From: Salegentibacter sp. Hel_I_6
GTDB taxonomy: Bacteria > Bacteroidota > Bacteroidia > Flavobacteriales > Flavobacteriaceae
Assembly (NCBI RefSeq): GCF_000745315.1
Contig: NZ_JQNQ01000001.1
Span: 1,550,001 to 1,614,000, forward strand
Reading direction: 5' to 3'
Length of the DNA stretch: 64,000 nt
Made by a program: the position numbers and the translations under genes. Numbering within the stretch: position 1 is the first letter of the stretch; each line of letters opens with the position of its first letter. Below, piece after piece: positions 8,312-15,900 of this stretch. A model generated the notes under the pieces. It ran no database searches. It had not been told where the DNA came from and saw only the letters and a list, made by a program, of their open reading frames with translations.

Positions 8312-9202
8312 TTATAAAATATAATAATCTGTTGGCTCTTTCTTTACAGGAACATCTGTTTCACCTATCATTTGTTTAATGTTTATTTCTATCGTTTCGG
8401 CCAAATCAGTCATGGGTGTATCCAAAGGGTCGTTTTCAAAGGGATCCTGCATGAGTATGGATGTTTTTTCAATGGCAATGAAAATGACTGGTATAATAAA
8501 TGTTATAGCGATTTCAACTGCTATATTTTTATCGTCCAATCCAAAAGGCAACATTGTAGCAAAAACGTAGATGATCAAATGAATCAATAAGCTGTGTGCT
8601 TTGGGGAAGACAGTATTTTTTATACGTTCGCATTTGCCCATTGAATCACATAACCTGGCTATAGTACTGTCTATCTGTACCTGCTGAAAATCATTGACCA
8701 TACCAATTTCTTTTGCCTTTAACAAAGTTTCAGAGTGTTGTGACAATAAAGCATTAGGAATATTAAATGCTTTAATCCCATAGGATTCTGAGTATACCTT
8801 AACCCGAGTGGAAAAGGGTAGTTTCCTCAACGATTCCCCTAGGGCATAGCACCAGATTACCTGACGATCGGTCATCTCTTTCACCATCTTTTGATAGCCT
8901 CCTTGATCCCTTGCAAAAAAAGACACACACTGCCTGACCAGTGTTCTGGAATCATTGACAATAGCCCCCCAAATAATACGGGCTTCCCACCACCGTTCAT
9001 AGGCTTGATTGGTTCGAAAACCCAAAAGTAGAGCCACCGCAGTACCAAAAACGCCGGTTATTGCAATTGGAATAGAGATTTTTGACAAAAAACCATATTG
9101 GTCCATATAGCCAACCAGAATTGAATAACTACCGATAAATATCAGGTCAAATTTTATGGTTTTCAAGAAGTCAAAAATTGATATCCGCTTATTTAAGAGC
9201 AT
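8312..9202 (-). CDS. Bestrophin-family (UPF0187) anion channel-like protein
   Basis: The 296-residue product has the bestrophin layout: two N-terminal membrane helices (about 20-65), the conserved F-R-T-N-Q-A-Y-E-R-W-W-E-A-R segment near 62-75, a long soluble helical part, and two further hydrophobic helices near 205-245. The C-terminus carries P-F-E-N-D-P-L-D-T-P-M (about 252-262), the acidic cluster that forms a Ca2+ clasp in eukaryotic members. Bacterial homologs form pentameric channels; the Klebsiella homolog studied was cation-selective, so ion choice cannot be assumed. It is the gene upstream of mgtC with a 6-base gap. In this block it could balance charge during metal or proton fluxes, which is inference. 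Confidence 0.88.
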   Translation of the reverse strand: MLLNKRISIFDFLKTIKFDLIFIGSYSILVGYMDQYGFLSKISIPIAITGVFGTAVALLLGFRTNQAYERWWEARIIWGAIVNDSRTLVRQCVSFFARDQGGYQKMVKEMTDRQVIWCYALGESLRKLPFSTRVKVYSESYGIKAFNIPNALLSQHSETLLKAKEIGMVNDFQQVQIDSTIARLCDSMGKCERIKNTVFPKAHSLLIHLIIYVFATMLPFGLDDKNIAVEIAITFIIPVIFIAIEKTSILMQDPFENDPLDTPMTDLAETIEINIKQMIGETDVPVKKEPTDYYIL

Positions 9203-9259
9203 ATTTAAAAATTATTTAAGTCCGTTCAATAAGTTGTTTGCTTATTCTCATAATGTAAA

Positions 9260-9514
9260 CTATACTTCATTGCCACATTTAGAACAAAATTTTGCATCCA
9301 TAGGTATTGGTTCTTGACAACTTATGCATTTTACTTTACCTAAAGGCTCGCCATAATGTTGACAAAAAGAAGCATTTTCAGGATTGTCTTTGCCGCATTT
9401 TGTACATCTCACAACAACCTTGGGTTCATTAAATCTTGGGTCATTATTTTTACGTTGATGCTTGTTGGAATGATGACCATAATTTCCTCTTAATAAATGT
9501 TTTAAAAATCCCAT
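9260..9514 (-). CDS. Small double zinc-ribbon protein
   Basis: An 84-residue soluble protein with a basic, His-rich N-terminus (about 1-25) followed by two zinc-ribbon halves. The second ribbon is complete: C63-x2-C66 and C77-x2-C80. The first has C37-x2-C40 and C51, but the fourth ligand is Y54 (F-C-Q-H-Y-G); H53 beside it might substitute. Double ribbons of this type usually act as protein or nucleic-acid interaction modules, and no enzymatic role can be claimed. It lies 5 bases downstream of the AlbA_2 membrane protein gene and 57 bases upstream of the bestrophin gene. Because it sits in a metal-efflux block, a zinc-buffering or zinc-sensing role is conceivable but unproven. Confidence 0.7.
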   Translation of the reverse strand: MGFLKHLLRGNYGHHSNKHQRKNNDPRFNEPKVVVRCTKCGKDNPENASFCQHYGEPLGKVKCISCQEPIPMDAKFCSKCGNEV

Positions 9515-9519
9515 ATTGT

Positions 9520-10281
9520 TTAGTTTAAGTATGTTTCCATATATTCCAACGCCTCGGGCATATCCAACTCGCGGGTTCCGTTCCCTGTTCTGATAAAGAA
9601 ATGCGAACGATCGCCCAAATTCAAATACACAGGTTTTTGTGATTTGTGAACCCTTACATAACAGATATCCTTTTCTTCAAATTGGTGAAAAGACACTTTA
9701 ACCAAAGTGCAAAAATGGGTACCCAACTTGAGGGACACCAATTGCATTATATATTGCTCAAACCCGTCCTTGCCAGGTTTTTTTAAAGTACCATAATCCT
9801 GTTCCAGCCCCAGAATACTACCTTCATCATCAATTCCGATAATTAAATGCCCTCCTTGGGTGTTCATAAACCCGGCAATTGTTTTTGCTATTACGTCTTC
9901 CAAAGCCTTATTCGGTTTAAACTGCCTCAAATCCCATCTCAAGGTAGATTTAAATTCTACTTGCTGGTTTTCTCCTGCCGCAATCAGCTCTCTGATCTCC
10001 TCCAGCTTATCTTTTCTTCCGGTCAATTGAAATATTCTTTGCCTGACCATAAACATAAGCGACAAGGCAATGCCCAGCAGTCCAAATAGCAATTTGATTA
10101 TGGCTTGATCCAAATCCCATGAACTAAATTCCTGCTGATATGAAGCAAGCAGAGATTTCCACCATTCGCCATTACCTCCCTGCATGTCATACATGTGGAG
10201 TGAAATAACCAGGGGCTGTATTATAAATAAGCCAAGGGCTAATCCAATGAATATAAAAACAAATACTTTGCGTTTTTTCAT
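9520..10281 (-). CDS. Membrane-anchored AlbA_2/Schlafen-fold (divergent AAA_4) protein
   Basis: The 253-residue protein has two N-terminal membrane helices (about 6-26 and 61-80) with a short loop between them, then a cytoplasmic domain starting near 92. That domain carries E-N-Q-Q-V-E-F-K-S-T (104-113) and I-A-G-F-M-N-T-Q-G-G-H-L-I-I-G-I-D-D (about 135-152). These two motifs define the AlbA_2 (formerly divergent AAA_4) fold, related to the Schlafen core; such domains bind nucleotide or nucleic acid, or act in regulation. Most relatives are soluble and fused to helix-turn-helix domains, so the membrane-anchored form without HTH is distinctive. Neighbours are the SpoIIAA-like gene upstream and the zinc ribbon downstream (5-base gap). 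Function is unknown. Confidence 0.75.
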   Translation of the reverse strand: MKKRKVFVFIFIGLALGLFIIQPLVISLHMYDMQGGNGEWWKSLLASYQQEFSSWDLDQAIIKLLFGLLGIALSLMFMVRQRIFQLTGRKDKLEEIRELIAAGENQQVEFKSTLRWDLRQFKPNKALEDVIAKTIAGFMNTQGGHLIIGIDDEGSILGLEQDYGTLKKPGKDGFEQYIMQLVSLKLGTHFCTLVKVSFHQFEEKDICYVRVHKSQKPVYLNLGDRSHFFIRTGNGTRELDMPEALEYMETYLN

Positions 10282-10338
10282 TTTTACCTTCTTTTATAAG
10301 CCATAGGTGCCATCGCTTTCGATGCCTGTGCCTTATAA

Positions 10339-10446
10339 CTACTTCTTCTTATCCTGAAGGACTTTCTTCTTTTGTTCAAATTCCTCATCGCTTATCTTCT
10401 GTTTAAATTTATTTAACTTTTTTAATGATTTTCTTTCTCCATCCAT
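10339..10446 (-). CDS. Tiny SHOCT-like ORF overlapping the SpoIIAA-like gene
   Basis: A 35-codon reading frame starts at an ATG inside the last codons of the SpoIIAA-like gene, in a different frame, and ends at TAG (10339-10341). Its product is highly basic and carries K-I-S-D-E-E-F-E-Q-K-K, which resembles the SHOCT (short C-terminal domain) consensus of a helix, a G-x-I-T/S-x-E-E-F turn and a second helix. SHOCT domains normally end longer proteins, so this may be a small independent gene, a remnant, or the C-terminus of the neighbouring protein cut off by a frameshift. The overlap of about 25 bases would allow translational coupling. Very short length is the main reason for low confidence. 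Confidence 0.35.
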   Translation of the reverse strand: MDGERKSLKKLNKFKQKISDEEFEQKKKVLQDKKK

Positions 10447-10781
10447 TCCTTGGCCAAATCTTTTTCTTCAGGGCTAAAGAATTTAATATGTGTCCTTGTA
10501 AAGGGAATCAAAACTTCCGTAAACTGTTCCTTCCATTTTGTATTTCCCACCAATGCAACCTTTTTAACGCGTTCTTCATTCGGAAGTTTCAGTTCAATGC
10601 CCTTCCAATACGCACTTGCGGTCCACCCCTCAAAATTTTCCATTTCAATATACCAGTACACTTTATGGTTTGCCTGTATATGGTTTTTTAATTGAGATAT
10701 CAAATTGTCATAATCGGTAGCATCCAATCTATTTTGAGCTACCATATATACCTTGCTTTCTTTCTTATAAATTTTCATCAT
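10422..10781 (-). CDS. SpoIIAA-like (STAS/SEC14-type fold) protein
   Basis: A 119-residue soluble protein matching the SpoIIAA-like family: an N-terminal strand, the stretch Y-D-N-L-I-S-Q-L-K near 24-32, Y-W-Y-I-E-M-E-N-F-E-G-W near 43-54, a basic helix, then V-A-L-V-G-N-T-K-W near 73-81 and a C-terminal F-F-S-P-E-E-K-D-L-A-K-E-W near 100-112. The family adopts an alpha/beta fold related to STAS domains and is common in environmental bacteria, but its role is not well defined. Two adjacent Met codons at 10781 and 10778 are possible starts. It lies 26 bases downstream of the second Fur gene. Ligand binding or signalling is a family-level guess. Confidence 0.75.
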   Translation of the reverse strand: MMKIYKKESKVYMVAQNRLDATDYDNLISQLKNHIQANHKVYWYIEMENFEGWTASAYWKGIELKLPNEERVKKVALVGNTKWKEQFTEVLIPFTRTHIKFFSPEEKDLAKEWMEKENH

Positions 10782-10807
10782 TGTTCCAATTTTTTAAATC
10801 AAAAAAC

Positions 10808-11230
10808 TTAATCCAAGTCATTGCTACATTTCTCACAGACTCCCTTGGCCACCAGATTGATATCCTCTGCCACATAGCCTTCGGGCAGGTTTATCTGAGG
10901 GATTTTGTGCTCTGTAAGGCACACGGTTTCCCCGCAACTATTGCAATGAAAATGTAAGTGAAGGTCGTTGCCAACCTCGCATTCACAATTGTCTTCGCAC
11001 AGGGCATATTTAATGATGCCGGTGCCATCCTCAATTTGATGCACGATTCCTTTTTCTTCAAATGTCTTCATAGTACGGAAAAGCGTACTCCTTTCCGAGC
11101 TTTCGAAATCCTTTCCAAGGTCGCCTAAGCTAACGGCCACATTCAGTTGTGCCAGCCGTCTATAGGTCATCAGGCGCATTGCCGTAGGGCGGATGCCTTT
11201 GCTTTCCAACTTTTTTACTATTTTTTCCAT
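10808..11230 (-). CDS. Fur-family metal-responsive repressor (copy 2)
   Basis: A 140-residue Fur-type regulator: winged helix with S-K-G-I-R-P-T-A-M-R-L near 9-19, a dimerisation domain with H-L-H-F-H-C-N-S-C near 97-105, and a C-terminal C-E-K-C. The structural CxxC pairs are intact. An extra Cys pair in C-E-D-N-C-E-C near 85-91 is not present in copy 1. The shared R-P-T-x-M-R-L and G-I-V/M-V-H-Q-I segments show the two regulators are paralogs. It is followed by the SpoIIAA-like gene and preceded by the PII-like gene (15-base gap), so it is well placed to control the czc part of the block while copy 1 may act on the ATPase part. DNA targets cannot be read with confidence. Confidence 0.88.
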   Translation of the reverse strand: MEKIVKKLESKGIRPTAMRLMTYRRLAQLNVAVSLGDLGKDFESSERSTLFRTMKTFEEKGIVHQIEDGTGIIKYALCEDNCECEVGNDLHLHFHCNSCGETVCLTEHKIPQINLPEGYVAEDINLVAKGVCEKCSNDLD

Positions 11231-11245
11231 TTGCTATAAAAGTAT

Positions 11246-11584
11246 TTAGGGATCGTAACGCTTTATGGATTCCCCGGTTTTTATCTGGAAGGCATCTTCA
11301 ATATCGGAAAGATAAATTATTCCGTCACCGGGTTCAGTTGTTTTTGCATTCTCAAGGATAATATCTATTGCTGATTGTGCTTCTTCGTTTTGACATACCA
11401 GTTCTAACTTTACAACCGGACTGTCTGTTACACGGAAATCTAAAGAAGGTGATGCGCCTTTTGCTTTAAAAGCCCCGGTACCTTCCCCCTGGGAAAGCGT
11501 CATACTTTTGAATCCACTTTCACTAAGGGATTCTATCACTTTTTGAACTCGTTTCGGTTTTATAAATGCTTTTATTTCTTTCAT
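11246..11584 (-). CDS. PII-like signalling protein of a metal-efflux operon
   Basis: The 112 residues follow the PII fold from end to end: M-K-E-I-K-A-F-I-K-P at the start, a central T-loop region (about 35-55), and E-P-G-D-G-I-I-Y-L-S-D-I-E-D-A at about 88-102 followed by I-K-T-G-E, close to the GlnB signature. The T-loop is short and rich in Gly, Ala and Ser and has no Tyr at the uridylylation position of GlnB. The second half of the nucleotide-binding site (E-P-G-D-G, K-T-G-E) is kept. Neither amtB nor glnA is nearby; the neighbours are a Fur regulator and czcB/czcA. It is therefore better seen as a specialised PII-like protein that may tune the pump or sense its substrate, which is inference. 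Start is the ATG at 11584. Confidence 0.82.
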   Translation of the reverse strand: MKEIKAFIKPKRVQKVIESLSESGFKSMTLSQGEGTGAFKAKGASPSLDFRVTDSPVVKLELVCQNEEAQSAIDIILENAKTTEPGDGIIYLSDIEDAFQIKTGESIKRYDP

Positions 11585-11680
11585 TGCTGTAATATTAATT
11601 TTAGTATTAAGGATGAACCCTCTGGAATTTTAATTAAGACAAACATTTAACAGAGAGTCCATCCATCTAATTTTTTTAAT

Positions 11681-12931
11681 TTAATGACCATGGGAAGTCT
11701 GGCTTTTCTGCATTTCAGAAACCAGATAATAGGCATTATTATAGGCAACCAACGTACCTTCAGGCAGAGGCTCCAGCAGTTTAATTTCAACCCAACCATC
11801 TTCATTTATTCCCGTTCTAACCTGCACTGGTTTTAATTCCCATTCGGTTTCACCATCTTCCTGGTGTTTTTGGGCCGTAAAGATGTAGGGATTTCCTTCT
11901 TCTTCAATTATTGCTTCTTCCGGTAAGGCAGGAACAGCTTCTTCACCGGTCCTGATTTTTCCGTTTATATACATCCCCGGAATTAGAAAATCTTCTTTAT
12001 TATCGATTTCTGCATGCACATGTACCGCTTTGGGGTTTTGTTCAAATTGTTTCCCCACTGAATAAATTTCCCCGGTTAAATTACTGCCTGGAACCGATTC
12101 CAGTGTAAACGCAATCTTTTGGCCTTCTTTCACCTTATAAATATCTTTTTCAAAAACCATTAGATCGGCATGCACATATTCATTATCAACTACCATAAAC
12201 ATACTGGTCTGAGGGTCTACATATTGTCCTACCTGTACCAGTACTTTTTCAATATAACCTCCAATTGGGCTTACTACCGGAATATATTCATATAATTCAC
12301 CGTCTCTAACCTGGGAAGCATTTAGGTTTAACTGCCGTAACTGTGATTCATACCCCCGCACTTCACCTTGTACAGACTGGTAATCTGATTGGGTTTGTTG
12401 AAAAGATTTTCCAGATCCTACCTCTGCTTCATATAAACGTTTCTGTCTTTCAAATTCCTTTTCCAAAAATTGCATCCTACTATATGCATTAATATAATCA
12501 GACTGCATTCTGGTTAAATTTGGGTGAGAAAGATAAGCCAACACCTGACCTTTATTTACCTTATCCCCCTCAATAACCTTTATAGAAGTTATATTACCGC
12601 CTAAAATTGCCGTAACGGTAGCTTCATATTGTGGCGGCACTTCTAACTGGCCATTGGCTTCCACAATACCCGACAAAGCTTTTTTAGGCAAGGTATCTAC
12701 TTTAATCCCCAGACTATTGAATTTCATTTCTGAAAGATGTACCGAACGCATCCCACCTTCTTCTTCACCGTGTTCTTCATCTCCTTCCTCACCGTGATTT
12801 TCACCTTCTTCGGTATTAGTAGTTGCAGTTTCACTGGAAGCATCTTCCCCTGCCGCAGGATTTTCTTTACATCCAAAGAATATGCTGAGCGTTAAGGCAA
12901 GCATTAGAATATTTATTGATCTTGTATTCAT
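11681..12931 (-). CDS. czcB: CzcB-type periplasmic adaptor (membrane fusion) lipoprotein
   Basis: The 416-residue adaptor has an N-terminal signal with a lipobox-like F-F-G-C (C21), so it is probably a lipoprotein. A Glu/His/Gly-rich segment (about 40-60) that could bind divalent metal comes next. Then come a beta-barrel/lipoyl-like part with I-E-G-D-K-V-N-K-G-Q-V-L (about 118-129), a coiled-coil hairpin (about 135-195) and the second lipoyl half. The family links the RND pump to the outer-membrane channel and can present metal to it. It lies 22 bases downstream of the czcA-tolC fusion gene, so both are cotranscribed. Whether the pump prefers Co/Zn/Cd or Cu cannot be fixed from this protein; the His/Glu-rich start and the CzcA-type relay favour Co/Zn/Cd. 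Confidence 0.9.
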   Translation of the reverse strand: MNTRSINILMLALTLSIFFGCKENPAAGEDASSETATTNTEEGENHGEEGDEEHGEEEGGMRSVHLSEMKFNSLGIKVDTLPKKALSGIVEANGQLEVPPQYEATVTAILGGNITSIKVIEGDKVNKGQVLAYLSHPNLTRMQSDYINAYSRMQFLEKEFERQKRLYEAEVGSGKSFQQTQSDYQSVQGEVRGYESQLRQLNLNASQVRDGELYEYIPVVSPIGGYIEKVLVQVGQYVDPQTSMFMVVDNEYVHADLMVFEKDIYKVKEGQKIAFTLESVPGSNLTGEIYSVGKQFEQNPKAVHVHAEIDNKEDFLIPGMYINGKIRTGEEAVPALPEEAIIEEEGNPYIFTAQKHQEDGETEWELKPVQVRTGINEDGWVEIKLLEPLPEGTLVAYNNAYYLVSEMQKSQTSHGH

Positions 12932-12953
12932 ATCGATTTTCTTATTTTAATTT

Positions 12954-15900
12954 TTAATTTGAATTCTTAAGGTAATATTCCAGTTGGTAGCGGCTGTCGA
13001 GATAATCGTTAAAAGCACTCCAGGCATTTACCTCGATTCTAATGGCATCTCTTATATTTTGGAGAAATGTCACATAATCGATAGCGCCTTCCTTAAAGGC
13101 CAGCACTGATCCACCTTGTTGCTCTTTGGCCAGCGGAAGTGCTTCATCCCTATAATAATTCCATGAGTTTCTCCATTTGATGTAGTCTTCACGCATATTT
13201 TTATAGGCGGTTTCCAGTTCGATTTTATCCTGATAAAAGTTTTGCTCTGCAATCTGTCTATTTACTTGTGCTTCCTGTGTACGGCCTAATTCCGGCCCAA
13301 AAAACAGCGGAATTTGAATTCCTATTTGATATTGGAAGAAACCCGATTGCCCGGCTATTTCCTGCCTACCGTACTGACCCTGAAATTTGGGCAAAAATTC
13401 AGATTTTCGTTCTCTGGTAACCGCTTTGGCAACATCTATCCTTTGTTCCGAAACCTGCAGCAACGGATGATTTTCAAGCGACTCTACCAGAAAGTTTAAA
13501 GGTTCGTCTAAAGTTTCAACAGGCAAATCTGGTACATCATAGATTGTGTCACTAACGAACCATAGGTTTAAACGCTGTATTGATTTCAGGTAATCTCGGT
13601 ACGATTGTTCCAGCTGTATTTTAACCTCATTCCCCTGATTTGAAGTAGCAAGATACTCCAGTTTAGAGGTAGCTTCTGTTTCATACCTGATTCGTGCTGC
13701 TCTTTCAATGTCTTCAAAAATTGAATCCATTTTCTTATATACCCGATACCTCTTTTTACTTGTATAAACTGAAGCCCAGGCCCTGCTTACTTCACGTTCC
13801 ACTTCTAAGGTATTTAGTTCTAAAGCATTTTCAGCAAGGGCCACCCTTTCTTTCTGTAATTTCAAACGGGGAGCTATTCCAAAAACATCTATGCCTTGTT
13901 GTTGAACACCAATTTGGGTATAGATCCCATCAGAGCCATTTCCTACCTCTTCTTTTCCTGTAAAGATTTGGGTATTCCCAAAATCATAGGCGGTTTTACG
14001 CAATACTTCCTCACTTTCAATTTCAAGTTGGGCAGCTTTTAATTGTGGAAAGTTTTGGATTGCCATTTCTTTAGCCTCTTCCAAACTAATAGTTTGTAAA
14101 GAATCCTGTATTGGATTTTCCGATGACATTTCATCAGATTGTGCATTTACGGAAAAGGTTCCGCCTAACATCAAGCCAATTATCAAAATTGTGGCTAAAG
14201 ATCGTGAATTGGAAGAACCAAGCTTGTTCTGTTCCTTTTTCTCTCGTCTCTTCTCTACAAATGTATAAAGGACAGGAAGAACAACCAGCGTAAGTAAGGT
14301 AGCTGTAAGCATGCCACCAATAACAACCGTAGCAAGGGGTCGTTGTACTTCAGCTCCTGCTGACGATGAAAAAGCCATCGGCAGAAATCCAAAAATATCT
14401 GTTGTTGCTGTTAACATAATGGGACGTATTCGTTCTTTGGTTCCTGTAAAAATTCTATCTTTTATACTGGTTACCCCTTCTTCTTTTAAGGAATTAAACC
14501 TGTTAATAAGCACCAGCCCGTTTAAAACGGCAACCCCAAACAATACAATGAAGCCTACACCAGCTGAAATACTAAACGGCATATCTCTTAACCAAAGAGC
14601 AAATATTCCTCCAATAGCCGCCAGTGGAATGGCTATATAGATCATAATTGATTGGGAAAAAGATTGGAGTGCAAAGTACAGAAGCACGAATATCAGAAAT
14701 AGAGCGATGGGCACTACTATTTGTAAACGCCCTTTTGCTCTTTGAAGGTTTTCAAACTCCCCACCATAAGTAATGTAATATCCTGGAGGTAAATCTAACT
14801 CTTCATCCAATTTTTGCTGGATGTCATTTACCACAGATTCCACATCCCTCCCGCGGGCATTAACTCCCACATAGGTTCTTCTAAAGGTGTTATCCCTGGA
14901 AATTTGCATAGGACCCGGTACATAACTAATATCAGCTACTTCCTTAATCGGAACCTGGGTTCCATCCGGCAGATCTATATAGAGGGTACGTAAATCATCA
15001 ATGCTTTGGCGGTGCGCCTCATCAAAACGTATTACCATATCAAACCGCTTTTCCCCTTCAAAGATCACTCCGGCCGTTCCTCCGGCAAAAGCTGCACTTA
15101 TATAATCGTTAATCTTTTCAATGTCCAATCCATATTGCGCAATTTTTTTACGATTAAACCGCACCGTCATTTGTGGAAGACCAGATGTTCGTTCAGGGTT
15201 CACATCTCCTACGCCCGGTATAGTCTGTATTATTTCAGCCATTTTATCAGCTTTTTCAGCAAGAAGGTCTAAATCTTCACCATATAATTTTACCGCAACA
15301 TCTTCCCTGACCCCGGTAAGCAGTTCATTAAAACGAAGCTCTACAGGCTGGCTAAAAACCAGGTTGACTCCCGTAAGTTCTTCATTAAGTTTCTCTTTGA
15401 TCTTTTCTATCAATTCCTCTTTAGAACTTGCCGAAGTCCAATTATCCATATCCTTCTCTAATACAATAAACATATCGGCAATATCCATAGGCATTGGATC
15501 AGTAGGGATATCGGCAACCCCAATCCTCGCTACGGCGGTTTCTACTTCCGGGAAATTCTCAAGAAGGATATCTTCTATTTTTGTGGAAACATCAATTGCT
15601 TCACTCAAACCACTTCCAGGTCTTATTAAAGCCTGCATGGCGATATCCCCTTCATCAAGTTGAGGGACAAATTCCCCTCCCATTCTGGAAAAGATAAAAC
15701 CGGCTACTATAAGTAAGACAACCGCAGACCCCAATACTATGAACTTCAATCTTAAAGCTCCTTTTAATAAAGGCATGTATCCTTTTTGAATCCCTCCAAT
15801 AATTTTATCACTAACTTTTTCCAGCCAGCGTTCAAACTTTCCAAACCAGTTCTTTTTATTCTGAATTGGTTTCATAAATAAAGCAGACATCATAGGGACA

